DNA of 64,000 nucleotides from Actinokineospora bangkokensis (GCF_001940455.1 NZ_MKQR01000013.1:210787-274786); one strand, 5' to 3'; counted from the first letter of the stretch, positions 7,936 to 17,170 are shown. Notes: generated by a model from the sequence alone, not told the origin. Program-made: numbers and translations.

Positions 7936-10900
7936 TCACCGCGCGGAGTCCACCGTGGACACGGCCGCACCGGGGGCGGCGGCGACGCGGGCCGCGGCGG
8001 CGGTGAACCGGTCGAGCACCCCCTGGGCGGTGGACCGGTCGAACAGGGCGGTGGCGTGGTCGAGGGAGCACCGCAGGGACCCGTCGGGCAGCACCCGTGC
8101 GGTCATCCGCAGATCGGTCGTCGTGGTCGTCGGCCCGCCCACCGGCACCGGGCTCGCCTGCGCGCCGCAGAACACCCGCGGCGCACCTGGAGCGCGCTCC
8201 AGCTCGAACACCGCGCGGAACAACGGCCCGCCCAGGGCACCCGCCACCCGCTCCGCGGGGACGTCCTGGTGGGCCAGCCCGACCAGCGCCACCTCCCGCG
8301 CCCGGTCGAGCAGGTCGGCGCAGGTCGGGTCGCCGGACAGGTCCAGGCGCAGCGGGAGGTGGTTGGTGAAGTGCCCCACCAGGTCCTCGGTCCCCGGGCG
8401 CGTGCGCCCGGCCACCGGGACGCCCACGGTCACCGCCGAGCGGCCCGACCACGCCGCCAGCACCACCTGGAACACCGCCAGGACCGTCGCGAACGGCGGG
8501 CAGCCGTGCTCGGCGCCGAGGTCCAGCAGGGCGCGCGCCACGTCGGCGGGCACGGTGGCCGACACCCGGCCCGCCGCGGTGTCCCGGCGGGCCGGGCGCG
8601 GCCGGTCGGCGGGCAGGTCGACCGGCCCCGCGCCGTCCAGTGCGGACTCCCAGTGCCCCACCTGGGCCGCCACCGACGCCGACCCGCGCTGCCAGGCGGC
8701 GAAGTCGGAGTACTGCACCGGGCGCGGGCGCAGCGGCGCGGGCTCGCCCGCGGCGAACGCCCGGTAGGTCTGGTCGACCTCGCGCAGCAGCAGGTCCGCC
8801 GACCAGGCGTCCGCCGCCACCGGGTGCACCACCAGCAGCACCAGGTGGTCGTCCGCGGCGAGGCGGGCGACCGTCGTGCGCAGCGGGTGCTCGGCGGCGG
8901 GGGCGCAGCGGCGCGCAGCGGCGGCCGAGACCAGCCGCGCGCCCAGGGCCTCGGCGTCCGGGGTCCCGGTCAGGTCGACCAGCGCGAACGACGCGGGGCC
9001 CGGCGGGTCGACCCGCGCGACACCCCCGGGGTAGCGGGTGCGCAGCACCTCGTGGCGGCGGACGGCGTCGTCGACGGCGCGCCGGTAGCAGGCGGCGGAG
9101 AACTCGCCGCGCAACCGCAGCGCCACCACGACGGGAGGACCGGCGGCGGCCGGGTCGGCGAGCACGCGCTCTTGCTGGGCGGACAGCACCACCCCGCCTG
9201 CGCGCGGTACCGGCCGGATCGCGTCCGCGAGCGCGGCGGTGCGCGCGGTGTCGACGGCGGCGGCGAGGGCCCGCGCGGTGCGCAGGCGGAACACGTCGCC
9301 GGGCGCGAGCTCGACCTCGAACGCCCGCCGCACCCTCAGCAGCAACCGCACCGCCTGCACCGAGTGCCCGCCCGCGGCGAAGAAGTCGGTGTCCACGTCC
9401 ACCCCCGGCGCGCCCAGCAGCTCCGCGACCAGGCTCGTCACCACGACCTCGGTGCCGGTCAGCGCCGCGGCCCCCGGTTCGTCCGGGCTGGGCAGCGCGG
9501 CGTGGTCGAGCTTGCCGTGCACCGTCAGTGGCAGCTCCGCCAGCGCCACCACCGCGGCGGGCACCATGGCCGCGGGCAACCGGTCCGCGACGTGGTCGCG
9601 CAGCGCCTCCGGGTGCACCACCGCGCCCGGGGTGGGCACGACGTAGGCGGCCAGCTCCACGTGCTCGCCCTCGCGCCGGGCCACCACCGCGGCGGCCGCG
9701 ACGAGGGGGTGGGCCAGCAGCACCGCCTCCACCTCGCCCGGCTCCACCCGCACCCCGCGCACCTTCACCTGCCGGTCGACCCGGCCCAGGAACTCCAGCA
9801 CCCCGTCCGAGCGCCTGCGGACGAGGTCGCCCGTGCGGTACCAGCGGGCGCCCGGCTCGGTGGCGTGCGGGTGCGGGGTGAACCGCTCGGCGGTCAGGTC
9901 GCCGCGCCCCAGGTAGCCGCGGGCCAGGCCCACCCCCGCCAGGCACAGCTCGCCTGGCGTGCCGATCGGCACCAGCCGGTCGCCCTCGTCGACGACGTGC
10001 GCTTCGGTGTTGGGCAGCGGGGTCCCGATCGGCACGGTATCCCCCGCCTCGCCGGGCCGGTACCGCCACGCCGTCGCGTCGATGGAGCACTCGGTGGGGC
10101 CGTAGGTGTTGACGACCTCGACGTGCTTGCGGGCCAGCAACCCCTCGCACAGCGACGTCGGCAGCGGCTCGCCCGCCGAGCACACCACGCGCAGGGCCGT
10201 GCAGTCCTCCAGGCCGGGAGCGGCCACCACCAGGCGCAGCACCGACGGGACGAGCTGGAGGACGGTCACCCCGTGCTCCGCGACGGCGCCGAGCAGCACC
10301 GCGGGGTCGCGGTGCGCCTCGGGCGGGGCCATCACCACCGCGGCGCCGCACACCAGCGGCGCCAGGAACTCCCACACCGAGGCGTCGAACCCGGCCGGGG
10401 TCTTCTGGAGCACCCGTTCCCCCGGGCCCAGGCCCAGGGCCTCGACCGCCCACAGCACCCGGTTGCGCAGGCCCGCGTGGGTGATGACCACGCCCTTGGG
10501 GCGCCCGGTGGACCCCGAGGTGTACATGGCGTAGGCGGCGTCGGCACCCACCACGGCGGGCAGCGCGGCCCCGCCTCGGCCGTCCACCGGCGCAACCTCG
10601 ACACCGGGCGGCAGCAGGGCGGCGGTGTCGTCGGACGCCACGGCCAGCCGGATGCCCGCGTCGGCCACCATCGCCGCCATCCGGCCCGGGTGGTCCAGCG
10701 GCAGCGGCACGTACACCGCACCCGCCCGCAGCACCGCGAGCACGGCGGTGGTCAGGTCGAGCCCGCGCGGCAGCACCACGCCGACGCACCCGCCGGTGGT
10801 GGCGCCGCGCTCGCGCAGGTACGCGGCGAGGCGGGCCGATCGCGCGTCAAGCTCCTGGTAGGTCAGGGTTTCCGCGCCCGCGACGACCGCCACGGCGTCC

Positions 10901-12291
10901 GGGGTGGACTGCGCCTGGGCCGCGAACAGCTCCGGCAGGCACTGCTCGGGGCGCGGGAGCGCGGTGCGGTTCCACCCATCGAGCAGTTCCCGGTCGCGCT
11001 CCCCGAGCAGGTCGACCGCCGCCACCGGGGTGCCCGGGTCGGTGATCAGCCCGTCGAGCAGCCGGGTCAGCGCCGTCGCCATGCGGTCGACGGTCTCCCG
11101 GTCGAACAGGGCCGTGGGGTAGGCGAACCGGCCCGCCACGCCGCCGTCGGGCCGTTCCACCAGGGTCAGCGCCAAGTCGAGCCCGACCCCGGCGGGCGGC
11201 ACGGGGTGCGGCGCGGACGCCACCCCCGGCAGCCGCAGCACCTGCTCGGTGTCCAGGGCGAACGACACCTGGTGCACCGGGTGGCGCGACGGGTCCGGCG
11301 TGCGGTCCAACGCGGACACCACCTGGTCGAACGGCACGCCCTGGTGCTCGAAGGCGTCCAGGGCGACCTCGCGGACCCGGTCGAGCACCACGCTGAACGA
11401 CGGCGCCCCGGACAGGTCCGCCCGCAGCACGATCGTGCCGGAGAACAACCCGACCAGGCCCTCCAGCTCCACCAGGTCCCGCCCGGCCACCGCCACCCCC
11501 ACGGCGACGTCGGTGCGCCGGGCGTAGCGGGCGAGCAGCACCTGGAACACGGCCAGGTACGCCATGAACGAGGTGACCCCCGCGCCCCGGGCCACGAGCC
11601 GCACCGCGTGCGCCACGTCGGCGGGCACGGCGAACTCCACGACCGCGCCCGCGGGCTCCCACACCGGGGGCCGCCGCCGGTCCAGGGGCAGCTCCAGCGG
11701 CTCCACCCCCGCCAGCCGCGCCCGCCACCACGCCACGCCCTCGGTGTCCGGCGCGCTCTCCCACACCTCCCGCTGCCAGGCCGCGTAATCGGTGTACTGC
11801 AAGGGCAGGTCCGGCAGCGGCGAGGGCAGCCCCAGCGCGAACGCGGCGTAGCACTCCCCCAGCTCGCGCAGCACCACGCCCCACGACCAGCCGTCCACGG
11901 CGATGTGGTGCACGGCGATCAGCAGCACCGACACCGCCTGGTCCACCCGCGCCAGCACCGCCCGCCACGGCGGCCCGGTCCGCAGGTCGAACGGCGCCCC
12001 CAGCAGTTCACGCTCGACGGCGGCGAGGTCGGCGGCCACGACGGCGGTGAAGTCCACGCCGACCAGCTCGTCGACCACCTGCACGGGCGAGCCGCTGAGC
12101 GCGTCGTAGCGCGTGCGCAGCACCTCGTGCCGCTCGGCCACCTCCGCGAACGCCGCCGCCAGCACGAACTCGTCCACCGGCCCCGACAGCCGGAACGCCC
12201 GCACCGACACGTGCTCGGGAGCCCCGCCGCGCACCTGCTCCACGAACCACAACCGCTCCTGCCCGAAGGACAGCGGAGCCCCGACCTCCAT
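7936..12291 (-). CDS. Non-ribosomal peptide synthetase, C-A-PCP-C
   Basis: 1451 residues from ATG 12291, preceded by GGGAGGGG. Order: condensation (about 1-430, HHIAVDG near 125), adenylation (470-930, YTSGSTGRPKG near 589, final Lys in HGKLDH), carrier (GGHSV Ser near 975), second condensation (1050-1451). From the A-domain binding-pocket positions I read D-A-W-Q-C-A-T-I-D-K, which I cannot assign; it is the same as that of the first A domain in the NRPS at 43696-50136. In the terminal C domain the motif reads HPVAADA at about 1153, so the catalytic second His is Pro. That domain is probably inactive in peptide bond formation. There is no thioesterase, so the product must be passed on. The low-GC region at 12470-12540 is its likely promoter. 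Confidence 0.95.
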   Translation of the reverse strand: MEVGAPLSFGQERLWFVEQVRGGAPEHVSVRAFRLSGPVDEFVLAAAFAEVAERHEVLRTRYDALSGSPVQVVDELVGVDFTAVVAADLAAVERELLGAPFDLRTGPPWRAVLARVDQAVSVLLIAVHHIAVDGWSWGVVLRELGECYAAFALGLPSPLPDLPLQYTDYAAWQREVWESAPDTEGVAWWRARLAGVEPLELPLDRRRPPVWEPAGAVVEFAVPADVAHAVRLVARGAGVTSFMAYLAVFQVLLARYARRTDVAVGVAVAGRDLVELEGLVGLFSGTIVLRADLSGAPSFSVVLDRVREVALDAFEHQGVPFDQVVSALDRTPDPSRHPVHQVSFALDTEQVLRLPGVASAPHPVPPAGVGLDLALTLVERPDGGVAGRFAYPTALFDRETVDRMATALTRLLDGLITDPGTPVAAVDLLGERDRELLDGWNRTALPRPEQCLPELFAAQAQSTPDAVAVVAGAETLTYQELDARSARLAAYLRERGATTGGCVGVVLPRGLDLTTAVLAVLRAGAVYVPLPLDHPGRMAAMVADAGIRLAVASDDTAALLPPGVEVAPVDGRGGAALPAVVGADAAYAMYTSGSTGRPKGVVITHAGLRNRVLWAVEALGLGPGERVLQKTPAGFDASVWEFLAPLVCGAAVVMAPPEAHRDPAVLLGAVAEHGVTVLQLVPSVLRLVVAAPGLEDCTALRVVCSAGEPLPTSLCEGLLARKHVEVVNTYGPTECSIDATAWRYRPGEAGDTVPIGTPLPNTEAHVVDEGDRLVPIGTPGELCLAGVGLARGYLGRGDLTAERFTPHPHATEPGARWYRTGDLVRRRSDGVLEFLGRVDRQVKVRGVRVEPGEVEAVLLAHPLVAAAAVVARREGEHVELAAYVVPTPGAVVHPEALRDHVADRLPAAMVPAAVVALAELPLTVHGKLDHAALPSPDEPGAAALTGTEVVVTSLVAELLGAPGVDVDTDFFAAGGHSVQAVRLLLRVRRAFEVELAPGDVFRLRTARALAAAVDTARTAALADAIRPVPRAGGVVLSAQQERVLADPAAAGPPVVVALRLRGEFSAACYRRAVDDAVRRHEVLRTRYPGGVARVDPPGPASFALVDLTGTPDAEALGARLVSAAAARRCAPAAEHPLRTTVARLAADDHLVLLVVHPVAADAWSADLLLREVDQTYRAFAAGEPAPLRPRPVQYSDFAAWQRGSASVAAQVGHWESALDGAGPVDLPADRPRPARRDTAAGRVSATVPADVARALLDLGAEHGCPPFATVLAVFQVVLAAWSGRSAVTVGVPVAGRTRPGTEDLVGHFTNHLPLRLDLSGDPTCADLLDRAREVALVGLAHQDVPAERVAGALGGPLFRAVFELERAPGAPRVFCGAQASPVPVGGPTTTTTDLRMTARVLPDGSLRCSLDHATALFDRSTAQGVLDRFTAAAARVAAAPGAAVSTVDSAR

Positions 12292-12791
12292 GCGGACACC
12301 CCTCCCGGCAGCCGGCGTCCCCTCCAGGCTCGCAACCGCCTGCCGCACCGGGGAGGGAAGAACACGCAACCCTCGACACCGCCTGCGCGCTCCCGCGACG
12401 AGGACGCGAGCGCGTGAGCATCGCGCGGTGAACCCGGCGCAGCGGACTACCACCGGTTTCCCTTGCTTCGGTTTCGGTTCTGCGGTCGATTTGGAGAGCC
12501 ATTGGTTATCTTGATAAGAGATAGTTGAAACTCAACTCAGCTGTTGTGGCACGTGGAGTCCGGCCGCACCAGGTGCCGCACGAGGCGATATGGACGTCCG
12601 CGGCCGGACCGCTGCCGCCCGAGCACGCCGAGGCCGTGCTCGGCACCCACCAGGCCGGGTTGGACACCGGGAACGCGCTGCCGGAGCGGCGAGCGCGGTG
12701 ACGGGCGCCTGCTGAGTCCACTCCGGACGCCGCACGGGTTCGACCGGGCAGGCGGGGGTTACCCGCCGGGCCGGTCGGGTAGCCACGGCCC
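12292..12791. other. 500-bp intergenic region: NRPS promoter and a gene remnant
   Basis: The part 12470-12540 drops sharply in GC and holds two small inverted repeats: TTATC-TT-GATAA (12506-12517) and GTTGA-AAC-TCAAC (12524-12536). It is the likely promoter/operator of the minus-strand NRPS starting at 12291. From 12546 to 12701 (+) a short open frame of 51 codons ending PERRAR reads like the tail of a lost protein; I could not name it. The remainder shows nothing. Confidence 0.5.
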
Positions 12792-13403
12792 ATGACCACC
12801 CCGTTGAAGGCCCTCGCCCTCGTGTGCACGCTCACCCCCTCCCCCGCCGAGTCCAGCAGCCAGCTCATGGCGACGCAGGTGCTCGACGCGCTCGCCGAGC
12901 ACGGCGTCACCGGCGAGGCGGTGCGCGTGGTCGACCACGACGTCAAGCCCGGCGTGCTGGTGGACATGGGCGAGGGCGACGAGTGGCCCGCGATCCGGGC
13001 GAAGCTGCTCGCGGCGGACATCCTCGTGGTGGCCACCCCGACCTGGGTGGGCCACCTGAGCAGCGTGTGCGCGCGGGTGCTGGAGCGGCTGGACGGCGAG
13101 CTGTCCGAGACCGACGACGAGGGCAGGTTGCAGACCTACGGCAAGGTCGCCGTCGCGGCGGTCGTGGGCAACGAGGACGGCGCGCACAAGATCACCGCCG
13201 ACCTGTTCCAGGCGCTCAACGACGTCGGCTTCACCGTCTCGGCCCAGGGCGCGACGTACTGGAACGGCGAGGCGATGCACGGCACCGACTACAAGGACCT
13301 CGACGAGACCCCGGAGGCCGTCGCGAGCACCACCAAGGCGCTGGCGGCCAACGCGGTGCACCTCGCCCGGCTGCTCAAGGGCTCCAACTACCCGGGCGAG
13401 TAG
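12792..13403 (+). CDS. Flavodoxin/NADPH-dependent FMN reductase-like protein
   Basis: 203 residues. A flavodoxin-like Rossmann fold: an FMN phosphate-loop region near the N-terminus (ALVCTLTPSPAESSSQLMA), the second flavin contact ATPTWVGHLSSVCARVLERLDG, and a final strand VAVAAVVGNEDGAHKITADLFQ. Proteins of this group transfer electrons through FMN, often as quinone or nitro reductases. It stands alone on the plus strand between the lone NRPS and the lanthipeptide locus; the ATG is clear. A role in either pathway cannot be shown. Confidence 0.9.
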   Translation: MTTPLKALALVCTLTPSPAESSSQLMATQVLDALAEHGVTGEAVRVVDHDVKPGVLVDMGEGDEWPAIRAKLLAADILVVATPTWVGHLSSVCARVLERLDGELSETDDEGRLQTYGKVAVAAVVGNEDGAHKITADLFQALNDVGFTVSAQGATYWNGEAMHGTDYKDLDETPEAVASTTKALAANAVHLARLLKGSNYPGE

Positions 13404-13447
13404 GCCACCGGCCTGGCGGTTTGCCGGTCCGCCCCGAAGGGGTACAC

Positions 13448-13461
13448 CGGTGGTACCACCG
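13448..13461. promoter_or_regulatory. Perfect 14-bp palindrome before a short ORF
   Basis: CGGTGGTACCACCG is self-complementary with no spacer. It lies 17 bp ahead of the GTG of the 29-residue ORF at 13479 and about 45 bp after the flavodoxin stop. It could be an operator for the short ORF or a small structural element. Confidence 0.4.
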
Positions 13462-13478
13462 AGCCCGGGAGGCCCACC

Positions 13479-13568
13479 GTGACCGCACCGAACGAGCAGC
13501 CCGAGGCGGGGTTGGACCAGGTCATCGACCTCTACGAGGACGAGCTGCGCGAGGTGCCCGAGCCCTGA
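13479..13568 (+). CDS. Short acidic peptide ORF (29 residues)
   Basis: GTG start with GGGAGG seven bases upstream; the peptide runs MTAPNEQPEAGLDQVIDLYE and then a further nine mostly acidic residues. There is no Cys or Ser, so it is not a lanthipeptide core. A good ribosome site and the palindrome before it are the only support. It ends 25 bp from the convergent lanthipeptide precursor. No family recognised. Confidence 0.4.
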   Translation: MTAPNEQPEAGLDQVIDLYEDELREVPEP

Positions 13569-13593
13569 GGGCGCGGGCACCCCACGCCGCGGC

Positions 13594-13704
13594 TCAGTCG
13601 CAGAGCAGCAGCGACAGACCGCTCTGCTCCAGCAGCTCGACCTCCTCGACCGCGGTGGCGGGCAGTTCTTGCAGGGCCAGGACGGTGTCCACTCGTGCTC
13701 CCAT
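13594..13704 (-). CDS. lanA: Class III lanthipeptide precursor peptide with a single labionin-type ring motif
   Basis: 36 residues, ATG at 13704, with GAGGGGAA eight bases upstream that overlaps the stop of the LanKC gene. The leader (residues 1-27) contains VLALQELPATAVEEVELLEQ, matching the LxLQxL leader box of class III precursors, and is acidic. The core is SGLSLLLCD: S28, S31 and C35 give exactly the S-x2-S-x3-C pattern from which LanKC enzymes make labionin or lanthionine. SapB/AmfS-type precursors normally have two such rings; this one has one. Precursor identity is strong from the position behind LanKC; the final ring chemistry is inference. Confidence 0.88.
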   Translation of the reverse strand: MGARVDTVLALQELPATAVEEVELLEQSGLSLLLCD

Positions 13705-13716
13705 CGTGGGTTCCCC

Positions 13717-16179
13717 TCACCGCTGGTCGGTGAGGACGGGTCGGGCGGGGGCGGGCTCGGTGAGGAAGGGCAGGAAGGGGCGGGTGGGGTCGAGCGCGCA
13801 GGCCACGGCCAGCAGCACCCCCGCCGTCCCGGTCGCGAGGTCCATGGACAGCCGCAGCAGCCGGGTGCCCGGGAACGCCGCGCCGCCTGCGAACGGCACC
13901 GCGTGCCAGCCGAGTGCGTCGACGTGGCGGTCCACGGGTCCACCCGCGATGGCCAGCGCCGCCAGCAGGCCCGCGCGCCCGTCGAACAGGCCGGGGTGCA
14001 CCACCATCTCCGGGCGGCAGGCGGCGAGCAGGCCCGGCAGCGCGGCGGCGAAGGCGGGCAGGTGGCGGGCCAGTTCCCGCACGACCAGGGCGATGCCCGC
14101 GCTGCCCGTCCACAGGTAGGGCAGCGCCCGGGTGCCGTCGCGGACCTGGAGCGAGCCGCCGGGCCCCGGTGTGCAGCGGGCCAGGTCGCGGTCGAGCGCG
14201 GTGGCGGCGAAGTCGAGCCAGGCACGGTCGCCGGTGCGCTCGAACAGGCGGGTGAACAGCAGCGCGGGGCCTGCCCAGCCGTGGCCGAGACCGGCGGGGC
14301 CGTCCGCGGCGCGCTCCCCCGCCCGGTCGAGCACGTCGAGCAGGCGGGTGGCGGTGGGCAGCGGGTCGTGGCCGAGGTGCAGCAGGTTGAGCCCGATCCC
14401 GGCCAGGCCGCTGTGCAGGCCGGGGTCGTCGGTGGTGGCCCGGGCCGCGCGGTCGACGAGGTCGTCGGCGAGGTCGCGGTGGCCGAAGCGGTGCAGGACG
14501 TGGGCGATGCCGTGGGCGCCGTCGTAGAGGCCCGGCCGGGTGGGTGGGGTGCGGCGCACCGCGTCGACCAGCCACCGCTCGTGCTCGGGGTGTCGTCCGG
14601 CGCCTGCGAGGTCGAGCGCGTGCAGGACGCCCGCGGCGCCGTGGTCGAGGGTGAGGCCCGCGGTGGCGAACTGGGCGGGGTCGCCGGGGAACAGCCGGTC
14701 GCGCCGGTGCGGGGTGGCGCTGGCGAGGACGGCGGTGGCGAGGTCCCCCGGCACGAACGGGGCGGGCTCCGGCGGCGGGGCCAGCGCCCGCCGGATGCCG
14801 CTCAGGTACCCGGCGGGCAGCGGGAAGCGCGCGCCCACCGCGGCCAGGTGCCGGTCGAGCAGCGCCGGGGCGAGGTCGAGCACGGGCGCCAGCGGCAGGA
14901 ACGCCCACAGCCGCAGCACCGCCAGCGCGTGCCCGTCCGGGTCCTCGAGCGCGTGGAACCCGGGTGCGCCCAGCCCCGCCGGTCGGGTGCCGTCCCCGGC
15001 CTGCTCGAAGTCGACGAGCCCGACCGCGCCGGTGTCGTCGACCAGGATGTTGCGCGGGTGCAGGTCGCCGTGGACGATCCCGCGCGCGTGGACGGCAGCG
15101 GCGATGTCCGCCACGCGGTCGAGGACCGCCAGCGCCCGGCGGGTGTAGTCGGCGACGTCGTCCGGGGACGCCTCGCGGGTGAGCGGGTGGTGCGCGGCGA
15201 CCCACTGGGAGAAGGGGCGCCCGGGCAGGTGCTCGACGGCGAGGTAGTGGTGCTCCCACACCTGGAAGCGCTCCAGCAGCTCGGGGACGCCGTCGACGCC
15301 GCTCAGCGCGCGCAGCGCGGCCTCCTCGCGGTCCAGGCGGGTGACCGCGTCGGTGCCGTCGCGGTCGAGGCCGCTGTGCGGGCGGGCTTCCTTGAGCACC
15401 ACGCGGGTCCCGCCGCGCCGGGCGAGGTAGACGCCGCCGCCGTTGGAGAAGTGCAGGGCGCGCTCGACCGGGTACGGGAACTCGGTGCGCCGCTCCCGCG
15501 CGGCCAGGTCCGCGCTCAGGCAGTCGGGCACGGCCACCCACTCCGGCGGGTGGAAGCCGGTGCCGCGCTCGTCGGGCACCAACCGGCCGTCCGGGGCCTG
15601 GATGGCCGGGACCCGGCGGCCGCCCTGCTCGACCCAGCGCGGGGCGAAGGCGCCGTAGCGCACGTGCAGCGGCCCGGCGCCGTGGCGCAGGTCGCTGAGC
15701 ACGGTCGGCCCCGCCTCACCCGCCAGCTCGTCGCCCAGCCGGGCGAGGACGTGGGCGAGGTGCGCGTCGTCGCGGGGGTAGACCGCGACCAGCTTGCCGC
15801 TGGCGGAGCGGTCGGCGTACTTGCCGTTGCGCACCAGGTGGGCCGTTTCCGACCGCAGGTGCTTGAACGCGGTGCCGTGGTGGGCGCAGTACCGGTGCAC
15901 CGCGGCCAGGACGCGGCGCAGGTTCTCCCGGGTGGCCGAGACGTGCACCTTCCAGCCCTGGTCGGGCAGCGCGGCGCCCTCGGGGAGCAGGAACCGCCAG
16001 TCCACCGACCGACGCTCGACCCACCCGGCGGGGAGGGGGGCGACGACGGCGAGGTCGTCGAGGTCCACCCGGTCGTAGAACACCGGGTCGGCGTGGCAGA
16101 ACTCCCCGTACCGGCGCGCGGTCGCATCTCGCACCGGGCGAGTCGAGCACACCCGTCCCACCGGCGCAGGCGCTGTCAT
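13717..16179 (-). CDS. lanKC: Class III lanthionine synthetase LanKC
   Basis: 820 residues from ATG 16179. Three parts: an N-terminal lyase-type region (about 1-230, GKYADRSASGKLVAVYP), a Ser/Thr-kinase-like domain (240-480) with the ATP Lys in RVVLKEARP near 263 and HGDLHPRN with the catalytic Asp near 372, and a C-terminal LanC-like domain (500-820). The LanC zinc cysteines are missing: where class I and IV enzymes have a WC-type motif this one reads LWTGSAG. That makes it class III, which phosphorylates and eliminates Ser/Thr, then adds Cys. Its substrate is the precursor at 13594-13704, 12 bp downstream on the same strand. No transporter or protease gene is adjacent. Confidence 0.93.
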   Translation of the reverse strand: MTAPAPVGRVCSTRPVRDATARRYGEFCHADPVFYDRVDLDDLAVVAPLPAGWVERRSVDWRFLLPEGAALPDQGWKVHVSATRENLRRVLAAVHRYCAHHGTAFKHLRSETAHLVRNGKYADRSASGKLVAVYPRDDAHLAHVLARLGDELAGEAGPTVLSDLRHGAGPLHVRYGAFAPRWVEQGGRRVPAIQAPDGRLVPDERGTGFHPPEWVAVPDCLSADLAARERRTEFPYPVERALHFSNGGGVYLARRGGTRVVLKEARPHSGLDRDGTDAVTRLDREEAALRALSGVDGVPELLERFQVWEHHYLAVEHLPGRPFSQWVAAHHPLTREASPDDVADYTRRALAVLDRVADIAAAVHARGIVHGDLHPRNILVDDTGAVGLVDFEQAGDGTRPAGLGAPGFHALEDPDGHALAVLRLWAFLPLAPVLDLAPALLDRHLAAVGARFPLPAGYLSGIRRALAPPPEPAPFVPGDLATAVLASATPHRRDRLFPGDPAQFATAGLTLDHGAAGVLHALDLAGAGRHPEHERWLVDAVRRTPPTRPGLYDGAHGIAHVLHRFGHRDLADDLVDRAARATTDDPGLHSGLAGIGLNLLHLGHDPLPTATRLLDVLDRAGERAADGPAGLGHGWAGPALLFTRLFERTGDRAWLDFAATALDRDLARCTPGPGGSLQVRDGTRALPYLWTGSAGIALVVRELARHLPAFAAALPGLLAACRPEMVVHPGLFDGRAGLLAALAIAGGPVDRHVDALGWHAVPFAGGAAFPGTRLLRLSMDLATGTAGVLLAVACALDPTRPFLPFLTEPAPARPVLTDQR

Positions 16180-16225
16180 GCCATGGGGTGAACCGCGGCG
16201 GGTGAACCGACGTCGGTGGTGCCCG

Positions 16226-17170
16226 TTAGAGGACGCGGGCGAGGTCCGGGAGGGCGTCGGCGCCGTGCGGGACGAGGACGACGCTGGTGGCGCCCGCGGC
16301 GAAGCGGGCGGCGACGCGGTCGCGCACCTGCTCGGCGGTGCCCGCCAGGGACAGCTCGGCCACCCAGGCGGCGGGCATGGTCGTGGCGAACTCATCGGAT
16401 CCCGCGCAGGAGCGGCGGAACTCGCGCAGCTCGTCGGCGAAGGGCAGCGGCCGCAGGTGCGGCGCCCACGCGGGCTCCCCCACCGCGGCCAGCGCCGGGC
16501 GCACCGCGGCCACGGCGTCGGCCGCGCTGTCGGCCACCACGGCCACGTCGTAGGTCACCACGTGCTCGACCGGGCCCGCGTGCCCGCGCGAGCGCTCGAC
16601 GTAGGGCGGGGTGGCGGGCTCGGCGAGCAGGATGCCGTCCGCGACCCGCCCGGCCAGCTCCAGCGACCGGGGTCCGCGCACGCCCAGCACCACCGGCGGC
16701 ACGACCTCGGGCAGCTCGTCGAGGACGACGCCCTCGACGTCGACGTACTCCCCCGCGGCCGGGCCGGGTTCGCCGCGCAGCAGCGCGCGCACGGCGGCGG
16801 TGTGCTCGCCCAGCAGCGTGAGCGGGCTGCGCCGCCAGGCGCCCACCTGCCGCATCCAGTCCGGCATGCCGTGGCCGATGCCCGCGGTGACGCGGCCGGG
16901 GAACAGCTGGGCGAGGGTGGCCAGCTCCATCGCCGCGAACGCGGCGTTGCGCGCACCCGCGGGCAGGATGCCCACCCCGACGCGGATCCGCGAGGTCACC
17001 GCCAGCACCGCGGAGGCCTGGGCGACCCCGCCGCGGAACCCCAGGTCCTCCACCACCCACAGCTCGTCGAAGCCCAGTTCCTCGGCGCGGCGCGCGAACG
17101 GGAGCACCTGCGCCGCAGGCAGGTCGCGCGGGACCACGAGGCCGATCGAACGCGCTGTCTCAGCCACCAC
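16226..17170 (-). CDS. LLM-class (luciferase-like) flavin or F420-dependent oxidoreductase
   Basis: 314 residues. GTG 17170 was chosen because GGAGGGAA precedes it and the IGLVVPRDLPAAQVLPFARRAEELGFDELW opening follows. The TIM-barrel family pattern is clear: LATLAQLFPGRVTAGIGHG, then GEYVDVEGVVLDELP and PPVVLGVRGPRSLELAGRVADGILL. Members oxidise or reduce substrates with FMNH2 or F420. It ends 46 bp from the LanKC start on the same strand, so it could be co-transcribed with the lanthipeptide locus, but a link is not proved. Confidence 0.9.
   Translation of the reverse strand: MVAETARSIGLVVPRDLPAAQVLPFARRAEELGFDELWVVEDLGFRGGVAQASAVLAVTSRIRVGVGILPAGARNAAFAAMELATLAQLFPGRVTAGIGHGMPDWMRQVGAWRRSPLTLLGEHTAAVRALLRGEPGPAAGEYVDVEGVVLDELPEVVPPVVLGVRGPRSLELAGRVADGILLAEPATPPYVERSRGHAGPVEHVVTYDVAVVADSAADAVAAVRPALAAVGEPAWAPHLRPLPFADELREFRRSCAGSDEFATTMPAAWVAELSLAGTAEQVRDRVAARFAAGATSVVLVPHGADALPDLARVL

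Noticed and set aside
7906..7940. Hairpin at the end of the lone NRPS
   Set aside because: The arms are imperfect and overlap the stop codon; not strong enough to call a terminator.
7198..12417. A very long open frame on the plus strand over gnd and the NRPS
   Set aside because: It is the antisense shadow of a high-GC NRPS gene; the residues are rich in His, Arg, Gly and Gln with no family motif.
12008..12502. A minus-strand ORF starting MALQIDRRTETEARETGG before the NRPS
   Set aside because: It has no ribosome site, its later part is the NRPS in another frame, and no motif supports it as a leader peptide or precursor.
13717..16179. Class IV lanthionine synthetase
   Set aside because: The LanC part lacks the zinc cysteines found in class IV, and the precursor has the class III core pattern.
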